Source: Paenibacillus thiaminolyticus (lineage in GTDB: Bacteria > Bacillota > Bacilli > Paenibacillales > Paenibacillaceae). From it: DNA of 64,000 nucleotides. Below, piece after piece: positions 7,996-16,287 of this stretch. Within the stretch, counting starts at the first letter, position 1. Every line of letters begins with the position of its first letter. The stretch covers positions 4,791,001 through 4,855,000 of the forward strand of contig NZ_CP041405.1 of the NCBI RefSeq assembly GCF_007066085.1, in the 5' to 3' direction. The notes beneath the pieces are model-generated. The model saw only the letters and a list, made by a program, of their open reading frames with translations. It was not told where the DNA came from and searched no databases. Position numbers and translations under genes: made by a program.

Positions 7996-9685
7996 TGTCC
8001 CTCCATTCGTAAGGAATTGTCAGCGTCACACAGGTGCCTTTTCCTTGCCTGCTGTCGATGTGGATGCCGGAGTCATCGCCATAGAGAAGCACCAGACGGC
8101 GATGAACGTTATACAGCCCGATATGCTGCGTCGTGTTATTTTGGCTTTGCAGGAGTTGATTTACCTTCTGCAGGGTCTCTTCATCCATGCCTTGACCGTT
8201 GTCGCAGACCTCCAGCATCAGCTTGCCGGCAGAAGGGTAGATCCGAATGTCAATGAGCACATTGGTTTGGTTCCGATAGCCATATTTGATAGCGTTTTCA
8301 ATGATGGGCTGAAGCACAAGCTTGGGGACATATACATCCTGGGCTTCCTCCGCTACGGAGATTCGGTACTCCAGCCGTTCATTGAACCGAATCTGCTGCA
8401 GCTTCAAATAATCCCGCACATAATTCATATCATCCTTCAGCTGGACGCTGCGATCAGGTCCGATGCTGTATCGAAGCAATCTGGATAGCAGCATAACGAT
8501 TTCCTGCGCTTGCTTGGCGTCAATCTTAATCGCATAGCGCAACGTCTCCAGGACGTTGAATATAAAATGCGGATGGAATTGGGATTGCAGCTGCTTCACT
8601 TCAATAATGGTGCGGAGCTCGGACAGCTCTTTATTTTTCTCCATCAAATCCTTTAACCGATCCAGCATCGCGTTATACTCATCGCCGAGAATTTCGAACT
8701 CGTCATTCGTCTGGATATCGACATAGCCATTGAAGTTCCCCTCGCGCAGCTGCGCCAAAGCCAGAATTAATTTCTCGATCGACTCGGAATTGCGGGCAGA
8801 CATTTTGTTCGACAAGAAATGAATGATCACCCATAACAGCAGGCTGGCCGCAAGGACAAAGACAGACACCGTATAGTAGGTGTAATGCTCGGATTTGTAG
8901 GAGTTGAGCGTGAGCACTTGAATGGGCGTGTCTGGTATCCGTTTGGAATACATATAGTACTTGCCGCCGTGCAGCAGAACATGTCCTTGATTGTCGAGCT
9001 TAGGACTGAATTTGTTCAGGACGCCTTTGGTGACATTGCTGGTTGTGGCAATGATCGTGTTATGCTCGTCGGTGATCATCGCAATTTCATTATTTTGTTC
9101 AAAAATAAGCTTCTGCATGTCGGACTCATACAGTTGATAGACGATATAGCCTATCGTTTGCTCGTCCTTGACGATGGCTTTGCCGAACGTATAGCTCGTA
9201 TCGCGATCATGCGAGTAACGGAAGCTGTTCATCTCGGTCAGCGTGTCATCCGGTCTCTGATGAATCCGGTTAATGAGATTGCCGAAGGCAAAGCTGGCGT
9301 ACAGTGCATCCGGCGACTCGGTGCTGGCCCGGAAGATGCCATTCGTATCGACGATATGGAAAATACTCTTCACCTTCTGGTGACTGTTGAATTCATAAAA
9401 TTCGGAGTACACATGTTCACTGCCCAAATGGGTGGTCATATAGTTCATCACAGCAGGCGAGGCGGCCATCCGGTTGATTTCTTCGTAGTACTGTTGAAAT
9501 ACCTCTGCCATGGACTGGCTGATGGATTGGGCAGCCTCCGTTGTTTTTTGCGTCAAGTTCATTCTTCCATTAATGATGGTGAAAATGAAAAACAAGACGA
9601 TTAAAATGACAAACGGAATAATCGTATAGAGTCGAAATAAGTGACGGGTTGACTCTTTGAAGTTACGAATCTTTTTCTGTTCCAT
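7985..9685 (-). CDS. YesM-type sensor histidine kinase
   Basis: 566 residues from the ATG at 9685, which has GGAGGGGG 8 bases upstream; a start 15 bases earlier lacks correct spacing. A transmembrane helix near residues 20-40, an extracellular sensor of about 240 residues and a second helix are followed by HAMP (LREGNFNGYVDIQTNDEFEIL). The His_kinase domain has the H-box SQFHPHFIFN, and the HATPase has IIENAIKYGY and DNGQGM. This is the LytS/YesM class. It sits directly downstream of the ABC importer genes on the same strand, so it probably senses the importer's substrate or its loaded binding protein. The ligand is not known. Confidence 0.92.
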   Translation of the reverse strand: MEQKKIRNFKESTRHLFRLYTIIPFVILIVLFFIFTIINGRMNLTQKTTEAAQSISQSMAEVFQQYYEEINRMAASPAVMNYMTTHLGSEHVYSEFYEFNSHQKVKSIFHIVDTNGIFRASTESPDALYASFAFGNLINRIHQRPDDTLTEMNSFRYSHDRDTSYTFGKAIVKDEQTIGYIVYQLYESDMQKLIFEQNNEIAMITDEHNTIIATTSNVTKGVLNKFSPKLDNQGHVLLHGGKYYMYSKRIPDTPIQVLTLNSYKSEHYTYYTVSVFVLAASLLLWVIIHFLSNKMSARNSESIEKLILALAQLREGNFNGYVDIQTNDEFEILGDEYNAMLDRLKDLMEKNKELSELRTIIEVKQLQSQFHPHFIFNVLETLRYAIKIDAKQAQEIVMLLSRLLRYSIGPDRSVQLKDDMNYVRDYLKLQQIRFNERLEYRISVAEEAQDVYVPKLVLQPIIENAIKYGYRNQTNVLIDIRIYPSAGKLMLEVCDNGQGMDEETLQKVNQLLQSQNNTTQHIGLYNVHRRLVLLYGDDSGIHIDSRQGKGTCVTLTIPYEWRDNDV

Positions 9686-9810
9686 GTCATCCCCCTCCAC
9701 CTATGATAAGCCCTTCACTTCTTATTATAAGGACTCGCCGTTCATAGCTGATCATCCAAATACAACCAAGCCGGCCCTTAATGCAGGTACCGACTTGGAT
9801 GTACATATTC

Positions 9811-9860
9811 AGATTCGATGCCGAGTTACTTTCGGTATCACCTCGTGATCAAAAGCGGAC
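9811..9860 (-). repeat. Dispersed intergenic repeat, short copy
   Basis: Read on the minus strand this starts GTCCGCTTTTGATCACGAGG and ends CTCGGCATCGAATCT. It matches 12658-12706 on the plus strand at about 44 of 50 positions, including the whole GCTTTTGATCACGA block. The two copies lie in opposite orientation in the two gaps that flank the ATPase-permease pair. It is non-coding. Confidence 0.8.
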
Positions 9861-9878
9861 TTTTTGAACTAACCTCTC

Positions 9879-11534
9879 TTAGAGCGAGAGTTCTTTTTGT
9901 CCTGAGAGCCTCAGGAAGATAAGCAGCGATACGACCGTAATGATGGTAAGGATCGTGGACAGCGCTGCGGCCACGCCATAGTTCCCGCGTATGACCTCGG
10001 TATAGATAGCCACCGTAACGGTCTTCGTCTTGCCTGTATATAAGATGATAGAGGTGCTTAATTCGGTAATGATCGTAATCCAGCTCAATATCGCTCCGGA
10101 CACGACGCCTGCCAGCATCATCGGCAGCGTAATCTTGAAGAACGTTTTCATCTTGGAAGCGCCCAAGCTGATCGCGGCTTCTTCAATCCCGTCGCTAATC
10201 TGATGCAGAATGGCTGCACTCGATCGAATCGTATAAGGCAGGCGCCGAATGACGAATGAGATAATCATGATTAGTGCGGTTCCGCTTAATATCAGCGGCT
10301 TATTGTTGAATGTAATCAACAAGGCAATCCCGAGAATCGAGCCAGGTACGATATAAGGGAACATCGTGAAAATATCAAGTGTGTTCGTCAACGCATTCTT
10401 CCGGCGAACAGTTACATAAGCGATGAGAATCGCCAGCAGGATAATGACGACCAGCGATATGATGGCCAGGAAGAACGTGTTCGTAATGACGCTGCCAATA
10501 TTATTGAAGGCATCCCGATAGCTTTGCAGCGAGTATCCGTCAACGAAGATTCGGCCGTTCGATTTCTGGAAAGAAGTATAGATGACGTACAGCTGCGGCA
10601 ACAGCGCGATAAACGTATACAGATAGATGACGGCATGTGCCGCAATATTGCCGATTCCTTTTTTCTTCTTGGCTTCAATCGGATGCAACGCACTCATCGT
10701 GAACGAGTTCCGATGGGAGATATATTTTTGCATCAGGAAGATAGCGGTTGCGAACAATACGACAATGACGCTGATTGCGGCTGCAAAGCCGTCGTCGCCG
10801 CCGACCTCACTGATGAATTCATTAAAGATTAAGACAGGAACGGTCTTGTAGCCTTCTCCAATCAGCATCGGCGTACCGAAATCGGCAAGCGCCCGCATGA
10901 ACACGAGCAGACCGCCGGCGAGCAAGGTTGGCGTAATGAGCGGAAGCAGCACCTTGCGCATTTTGCTGAAGCCATTATATCCCATGCTCTCGGCAGCTTC
11001 CATCAGCGATTGGTCGACATTTTTCAGCGCCCCGGATACATACATGAAGATGAGAGGCACCATTTGCAAAGTCAACACTACTAAAATCCCCGTAAATCCA
11101 TATATGTCAGGCATCGTAATCCCAAATGTGTTGCTGACGAAGCGGGTAATGACGCCGTTTCTCCCAAGCAGCAAGATCCAGGAGTAAGCTCCAATGAATG
11201 GGGCCGACATCGACGAGATCAGAATTAAAATCCGTATGGTTGAATTCCCTTTAATCTTAACGGTGGCCATGATATAGGCCAGCGGTGTTGCAATAATGGC
11301 CGCAAGGGCGGTTACACAGACGGTTACTTTTATACTGTTGAATAGTGCATTTAGATAGTAAGGCTTACTGAAAAACTTCACAAAATAAGCGAATGAAAAG
11401 TCGCCTGTCGTGCCGTTGTACACGCTCTTGATCAGCATCGTAAATAATGGCAGGGCCAGAAAAAGAATATAGAACAGAAAGATCAGGAACGAGATGTTAG
11501 TCCAGACGTCAAATCGTTTGTGCGTCCCCTTCAT
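9879..11534 (-). CDS. Fe3+-type ABC transporter permease (two fused permease domains)
   Basis: 551 residues, about twelve hydrophobic helices. Two BPD_transp domains lie in one chain, each with its EAA loop (MEAAESMGYNGFSKMRKVLLP and IEEAAISLGASKMKTFFKITLP) that docks on the ATPase. This fused form is the FutB/SfuB/FbpB class, which passes ferric iron through the membrane. The gene overlaps the ATPase gene upstream by ATGA, so the subunits are coupled in translation. Substrate class is inferred from the binding protein and this fusion; related systems also carry thiamine or other small ligands. Confidence 0.88.
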   Translation of the reverse strand: MKGTHKRFDVWTNISFLIFLFYILFLALPLFTMLIKSVYNGTTGDFSFAYFVKFFSKPYYLNALFNSIKVTVCVTALAAIIATPLAYIMATVKIKGNSTIRILILISSMSAPFIGAYSWILLLGRNGVITRFVSNTFGITMPDIYGFTGILVVLTLQMVPLIFMYVSGALKNVDQSLMEAAESMGYNGFSKMRKVLLPLITPTLLAGGLLVFMRALADFGTPMLIGEGYKTVPVLIFNEFISEVGGDDGFAAAISVIVVLFATAIFLMQKYISHRNSFTMSALHPIEAKKKKGIGNIAAHAVIYLYTFIALLPQLYVIYTSFQKSNGRIFVDGYSLQSYRDAFNNIGSVITNTFFLAIISLVVIILLAILIAYVTVRRKNALTNTLDIFTMFPYIVPGSILGIALLITFNNKPLILSGTALIMIISFVIRRLPYTIRSSAAILHQISDGIEEAAISLGASKMKTFFKITLPMMLAGVVSGAILSWITIITELSTSIILYTGKTKTVTVAIYTEVIRGNYGVAAALSTILTIITVVSLLIFLRLSGQKELSL

Positions 11535-12637
11535 AGCTGACCGCCCCTTGTATAATTCAATTCGCCAGTAGCATCGTACACATTGATTTTATCCGTCTTC
11601 ACTTTCAAATAAATGATTTGGCCAGGCTCCAGGATTTGTGAAGTTTTCGATTCCTGCGTAATCTCTACGCGCTGACCGGATTCCAGATCGACGAAGTAAT
11701 GCGTGTTCTGTCCGAGGAATACGCTGTGCACAATGGTCGCCTTCAAGCCGGATTGATCCTCGGTCATGATGAATTCTTCCGGCCGAACCGAGATTTGGAC
11801 GTTAAGCTCGGCTTGCTTATTCGATGCCGGCACTTGAATGTTAGAGAGCTCTTCCGCATAACTTGAACCGATATGCAGTTGATAGCTGCCTGCTTCTCGC
11901 GACAAGCTTCCTTGGATAATATTCGTGCGTCCGATGAAGGTAGCAACGAATACGTTCGCAGGACGTTGATAGATTTCTTGAGGCGTGCCCAGGTGCTGAA
12001 TGATGCCTGATTTCATTACCGCAATGCGATCGGATACGGCCATCGCTTCTTCCTGATCATGCGTAACGTAGACGGTGGTAATGCCGACTTCCCGTTGAAT
12101 GTCTTTGATCGCGTTCCGCATATCGACCCGCAGCTTCGCATCCAGATTGGACAGCGGCTCATCCATCAGCAGCACATCCGGCCGGATAACGATCGCTCTG
12201 GCGAGCGCAACGCGCTGCTGCTGGCCGCCGGACAGGTTCTTCGGCATGCGGTCCTTGTATTGTTCGATTTGCACGACCTTCAAGATTTCATCCACTTTGG
12301 AGCTAATCTCCGCTTTGGATAACTTTCGATTCTCCAGCCCGAATGCGATATTTCCTTTGACCGTGAGGTGAGGGAAGATGGCATAGTTCTGGAAGACCAT
12401 CCCGATATTCCGCTTGCCCGGTTCGACCTGATTAATGACCCGCTCGTTAAAGTTAATCGTTCCGCCTTCAATGCTGTTGAAGCCGGCAATCATGCGCAGC
12501 AGTGTAGTCTTGCCGCATCCCGAAGGACCAAGAAGGGTGAAGAATTCACCCTTCTTAATCTCCAGGGACAACTCAGGAATGACGGTGGTATCGCCATATT
12601 TTTTTATTAGGTCTTTGATTGTTATTGTCACGCTCAT
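11531..12637 (-). CDS. Fe3+-type ABC transporter ATP-binding protein
   Basis: 368 residues from the ATG at 12637 (AGGTG 6 bases before); a GTG three codons earlier is the alternative. Walker A GPSGCGKTT, signature LSGGQQQRVALARA, Walker B VLLMDEPLSNLDA and the switch His in YVTHDQ are all intact. A C-terminal TOBE/OB region of about 120 residues is present, as in FbpC/PotA-type subunits. It drives import through the fused permease downstream. A gap of 264 bases with a structured repeat separates it from the binding-protein gene, which may lower its expression relative to that gene. Confidence 0.92.
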   Translation of the reverse strand: MSVTITIKDLIKKYGDTTVIPELSLEIKKGEFFTLLGPSGCGKTTLLRMIAGFNSIEGGTINFNERVINQVEPGKRNIGMVFQNYAIFPHLTVKGNIAFGLENRKLSKAEISSKVDEILKVVQIEQYKDRMPKNLSGGQQQRVALARAIVIRPDVLLMDEPLSNLDAKLRVDMRNAIKDIQREVGITTVYVTHDQEEAMAVSDRIAVMKSGIIQHLGTPQEIYQRPANVFVATFIGRTNIIQGSLSREAGSYQLHIGSSYAEELSNIQVPASNKQAELNVQISVRPEEFIMTEDQSGLKATIVHSVFLGQNTHYFVDLESGQRVEITQESKTSQILEPGQIIYLKVKTDKINVYDATGELNYTRGGQL

Positions 12638-12657
12638 TGTTGTCACCTAACCTTTTA

Positions 12658-12839
12658 GTCGCTTTTGATCACGAAGTAATACTGAAAGTAGTTCGGCATC
12701 GAATCTTGCATTCACTCTCGAAGAGCGTATGCTTTCGAAGCATGTTTCCTGCGGAAACATTTGAGCTGCTCATGTAGTCTTGCCTACATTCCGCTGCTCC
12801 TTACAAGTTTTGCTGAGCAAAACTCGCTTCGAAAGCATA
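12658..12839 (+). repeat. Dispersed repeat with cloverleaf-shaped structured core
   Basis: The first part (12658-12706) is the same repeat as at 9811-9860. The second part folds as a four-way junction. The outer 14-bp stem is perfect (12728-12741 with 12826-12839). Inside are three hairpins: 12742-12749/12753-12760 (8 bp, 3-nt loop), 12772-12777/12784-12789 (6 bp) and 12806-12813/12817-12824 (8 bp, 3-nt loop). All stems are perfect. Beyond it, 12840-12895 looks like a divergent inverted copy of the left end. It is transcribed, in minus sense, between the binding-protein and ATPase genes. It is non-coding and resembles a MITE or REP-like element. Confidence 0.75.
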
Positions 12840-12901
12840 GGCTTCGAGTTCTTGCAACCTTCTCGGTGCTGAAAACCGCCTCTTTAAACATGTTCTTTCG
12901 T

Positions 12902-13924
12902 TTATCTGATGCTTGTGAACAGATTGATATACTGCTCGATGATTTCGGATTTATGCTCGCTTACATAGTCCGTATCTTCATCGATCATGTGGATGTCGGC
13001 AAGCGGCGTCATGTAGTCTCCAAGCTGCGTGTCGATACGAAGCGGCCGGTTCGTCAGCTGCGTGCCGAATGCGTCTTGCGCTTCTTTGGACAGAATGAAG
13101 TCGATGAACTTCTTGGCATTGTCCATGTGCGGCGCGTCTTTAATAATAGCGGATGCCGCATCCAGGAATACGGCGCCTTCCTTTGGATACACGACTTCTA
13201 CAGGTGCACCGTTGCGGACATAGGTGCTGGACGGATCTTCATATGTTAAGCCGACAACATATTCACCGTCAGCCACGCTCTTATGAACGGCGCCGGAACC
13301 GCTTGCAACTTTACCATCCAGGTTCATGATCAATTTGGCAACATAGTCCCAGCCTTCTTGACTCTCATAATCGCCGCCCATCGCTTTCAGCATATTGGTG
13401 AGTTGGGCGAAGGCGGAGCTGGAGCTTGCCGGGTCGGCAGATGCAATTTTCCCTTTCAGCTGCGGATTCAGCAAATCTTCATAGCTTTCGATTTTGATAT
13501 CGCCGATGAGGTTCTTATTTACGAGCAGCACGCTTCCGTCTGAAATGTAAGGCGTGGCGAAGCCTGTCGTATTACGGTGGCCTTCAATTAAATACTGATC
13601 TTCCGGCGATACGTAAGGCTCGTAGAGGTCGGCATTTTCGCGGTAACCTGCCATCGAGCCGCCGAACATCACGTCTGCGTACGGGTTATTCTTTTCCGAT
13701 TGTAAGCGCTTAATAATTTCGCCTGTTCCAGCCGTTACAAGCTCAACCGTAATCCCCGTTTTCTTTTCGAACATCGGAATGATGGTTTTGATGATCTCTT
13801 CGCTATTCGGACTGTAGATGACGAGTTTATTGGATGATGCTGCATCCGACTCGCTATTTCCACAACCACTAAGCGCCCCGACAACCAGTATGCAAGCTAA
13901 CAGCAACATAGAAAACCTTTTCAT
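12902..13924 (-). CDS. Fe3+-type ABC transporter substrate-binding lipoprotein
   Basis: 340 residues from the ATG at 13924, which follows a GGGGGG ribosome site; the open frame extends upstream without support. The signal peptide ends LSGCGNSES, a lipobox, so the protein is anchored outside the membrane. The mature domain opens KLVIYSPNSEEIIKTIIPMFEKKTGI and contains KNNPYADVMFGGS and FLSKEAQDAFG, the pattern of the FutA/IdiA/AfuA class (SBP_bac_6/11). Family members bind ferric iron through Tyr residues, but some bind other ligands, so iron is probable and not proven. It is the first gene of the importer and two-component run on the minus strand. Confidence 0.88.
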   Translation of the reverse strand: MKRFSMLLLACILVVGALSGCGNSESDAASSNKLVIYSPNSEEIIKTIIPMFEKKTGITVELVTAGTGEIIKRLQSEKNNPYADVMFGGSMAGYRENADLYEPYVSPEDQYLIEGHRNTTGFATPYISDGSVLLVNKNLIGDIKIESYEDLLNPQLKGKIASADPASSSSAFAQLTNMLKAMGGDYESQEGWDYVAKLIMNLDGKVASGSGAVHKSVADGEYVVGLTYEDPSSTYVRNGAPVEVVYPKEGAVFLDAASAIIKDAPHMDNAKKFIDFILSKEAQDAFGTQLTNRPLRIDTQLGDYMTPLADIHMIDEDTDYVSEHKSEIIEQYINLFTSIR

Positions 13925-14106
13925 ATTTATTCCCCCCGAACGAAAATCGTTTAGTTGCAACTTCATTGTAGCAAGACTGGTACCGCTTACAGAATCCCAC
14001 GATTCGAAAACATTGTCTAAAATTCGCAAGTGAATTTGGAGAAAGGATGATAGGGTTGTTTGGTAGCGGGAATTATTGGAGGATAGCACATATCTTTTTG
14101 CAAAGA

Positions 14107-15279
14107 TTAATAAATAAGTGGAAAATAATCTTTTATGATATAAATCGCTTTATATTCGCTTAATTCTCGTTTCTTCCTGATGAGGAGTAATTGGCGCATT
14201 TGAAACATGGTGGAGGAACAAAGAAGGATGCTAATTAATTGTCCATACAAGTGACATTCTAGTCGTTCTAATTTTACAGAATTACAGTGATGAATACGAA
14301 AAAATGATTTCCATGTTTTAAAGATAAGTTCAATTTGCCATCGTAAGGAGTAAAAATCGTATACTTGTTCTTTTGGCAGATATTCCAAAGGAATATTTGT
14401 AATGTAAAAGTTAATTGCACTAAGCCGCTTACTGCGTTCTTTATAGGTAATTTGCTTCTTATGTTCTTTAGATGCTAAATCCTTTTGTCTACGTTTCATT
14501 TGTGTCAATAAATTGCTCCATATCTAATTGGATGTACTCAGAGTGCTTTTTTATGGTTCCATTTTGAAAGTATTCAGGATCTTTATTCTTCTGATATATA
14601 CGTGTATTAAGCTTTAATCGTGAAATAAAATAAGCACCACACTCGCTTATAGTATGTAAATCTTTTAAATCGAAATATCCTAAATCACGTATGCATACAT
14701 CGTTCGGTTTAAGGGATGTTAAACAAGTAGAAGCATAAGTTTTATCATTATGCTTTCCTGATCCTTGATCCTACATGAACATGTAGAAACTGACCACTTA
14801 GTAAATCATACTCTAGTTGAATTTTTACGCCAGCATTTTGACCGCTACCACCTGAACCTTGGTATATAGATGTGAATTTATCAGGAATCTGAAAATGTGT
14901 AGAATCCAATATGCGGATACGTCGAAAATAGTTTGTATACAAAGTTGGAATTTTGCTAGAAGAACAAAATTATTGGTGAAGTAAATGTGCTAAGAGTTGT
15001 TGTAAAAACTGAACAGCCTGAGAATTAAAGCGTTGATTGAGTCCTTCTGGACTCAATGCCTGTGTTAGCTTCTAATCGACTGCATAAATGTGTCAATGAA
15101 GTGTGAGCTATATTTTGACTTAATCAAATACATAAAGCCACTAAATCTTGTGCGCGGTATTTACTTTTTCGTTTCACAAATCCTACATTTTTAGCTAATT
15201 GCTCTAAAGCATTAGGTGACATATATCGTTGCAACTCTTTAGAAAACAATTCTAGTTCATCAAAAATCGATAAGTTCAT
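14107..15279 (-). pseudogene. Decayed IS4-family transposase
   Basis: The minus strand can be read from an ATG at 15279 (NLSIFDELELFSKELQRYMS) through a stop after VALCI and several frame changes. It continues to [20 protein letters not shown] around 14.9 kb (DDE-region start) and [18 protein letters not shown] near 14.3 kb, which is the Y-(2)-R-(3)-E-(6)-K signature region of IS4-type DDE enzymes. At least three breaks interrupt it, so it cannot work. AT content is well above the flanking genes. Terminal repeats could not be identified with confidence. Confidence 0.85.
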
Positions 15280-15608
15280 ATCAAAAACGCCATCCTTTCC
15301 TATGATTCTACAGAAAGAATAGCGTATTTTTTCATTTTAAGGAAATTTAGTTTTGTTAGCTTGATAGCGATGCCGAGATACGTGTAATTTTGAGTCGTAA
15401 TTTTACTTTTATTTCCAAACATAATCAAATTGACGTTTTCTTTATTATTTTTGAACCTATTATCAGACATCCTAATCATACAATCGAAACGAAGTGTTTT
15501 TAGAAACTAACTAATGAATGATTAGGGTGTACCCATAATAGACAAATTCCTTAATAAAAATAGATGAAATGATATTTATAAGTTCAATAAATTTCATCAA
15601 TCATTCCC

Positions 15609-15641
15609 TTGACTCTCCATTTGTAGTACTGTATAGTACTA
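15609..15641 (+). promoter_or_regulatory. tetR promoter with overlapping TetR operator
   Basis: TTGACT at 15609-15614 and TATAGT at 15632-15637 are 17 bases apart. The inverted repeat TAGTACT-GTAT-AGTACTA (15624-15641) covers the -10 box. Expected transcription starts about 7 bases after the -10, on or beside the A of the tetR ATG at 15644, and no ribosome site precedes that ATG, so the mRNA is probably leaderless. The region 15280-15608 shows no gene. Confidence 0.8.
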
Positions 15642-15643
15642 AT

Positions 15644-16228
15644 ATGAAAAAAAATACACTTAGTAATAAAGATATTGCTCTGCAATCCGCTTTTACATTG
15701 TTTCTTACTAAAGGTTTTCTGGCAACAAGCATGGACGACATAGTCGCACGTAGCAAAGTTTCAAAAACGAACATTTATTATTATTTTAAGAGCAAGGAGG
15801 AGCTGCTGCTCGCTATTGTTAATCAGTTGATAGCACATTACGAGCAGCGAATTAATTATATTGTGTCTCAAACTGAGCTCACCGTTCAGGAGAAATTAGA
15901 AGCGGTACTCCACATTTTAAGCGATACTATTGAACAAAATAACTACCTTGGCGGTTGTCCTTTCCTGACTCTGTATACACAGACGCCTGTTGACGCGGTT
16001 GAAATTAGAGATAGAATCAAGAGTTTTTTTGAAAAACAGCTGCATGGTGTTGAATTGATTTTAGCCCAAGGGATTGCACGACAAGAACTAAAGGAAGAGC
16101 TGCCCGTTAAACAAACAGCTATGTTGATTGTCTCCTCTATTGAGGGTGCTCTCTTCTTGGCTCAAGCTTCTAACAACCAAAATATGATCAAAAATTTATT
16201 TCCTGCTTTAGCTTCCATGCTAAAGTAA
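15644..16228 (+). CDS. TetR-family transcriptional repressor
   Basis: 194 residues from the ATG at 15644. The N-terminal HTH reads ALQSAFTLFLTKGFLATSMDDIVARSKVSKTNIYYYFKSKEELL in order across about residues 11-54, a textbook TetR_N domain. The rest is a helical ligand-binding domain with YLGGCPFLTL, as in the AcrR/TetR_C_6-type regulators. Two identical half-site palindromes flank the gene, one over its own promoter and one before the next gene. It should therefore repress itself and the SDR-hydrolase fusion, and release them when a ligand binds. AT-rich composition and neighbouring IS debris suggest transfer. Confidence 0.92.
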   Translation: MKKNTLSNKDIALQSAFTLFLTKGFLATSMDDIVARSKVSKTNIYYYFKSKEELLLAIVNQLIAHYEQRINYIVSQTELTVQEKLEAVLHILSDTIEQNNYLGGCPFLTLYTQTPVDAVEIRDRIKSFFEKQLHGVELILAQGIARQELKEELPVKQTAMLIVSSIEGALFLAQASNNQNMIKNLFPALASMLK

Positions 16229-16243
16229 TATTTTTAGATATAT

Positions 16244-16261
16244 TAGTACTGGTTAGTACTA
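16244..16261 (+). promoter_or_regulatory. Second TetR operator, before the SDR-hydrolase gene
   Basis: TAGTACT-GGTT-AGTACTA repeats the exact 7-4-7 half-sites of the operator at 15624-15641; only the 4-base spacer differs. TATAAA at 16260-16265 is a likely -10 box touching its right half-site. AAAGGAGTG follows 10 bases before the ATG at 16288. Confidence 0.85.
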
Positions 16262-16287
16262 TAAAATAATAAAGGAGTGTTTTTATT

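Noticed and set aside
8885..9604. 239-residue plus-strand frame opposite the YesM gene
   Set aside because: Antisense shadow of a gene with all kinase motifs; no start signal.
12728..12839. Cloverleaf core as a tRNA gene
   Set aside because: Arm sizes and loops do not fit: the outer stem is 14 bp, the loops are 3 nt, and there is no T-arm GTTC or anticodon loop.
14107..15279. Intact IS4 transposase
   Set aside because: A stop and several frame changes interrupt it, and no terminal repeats were found.
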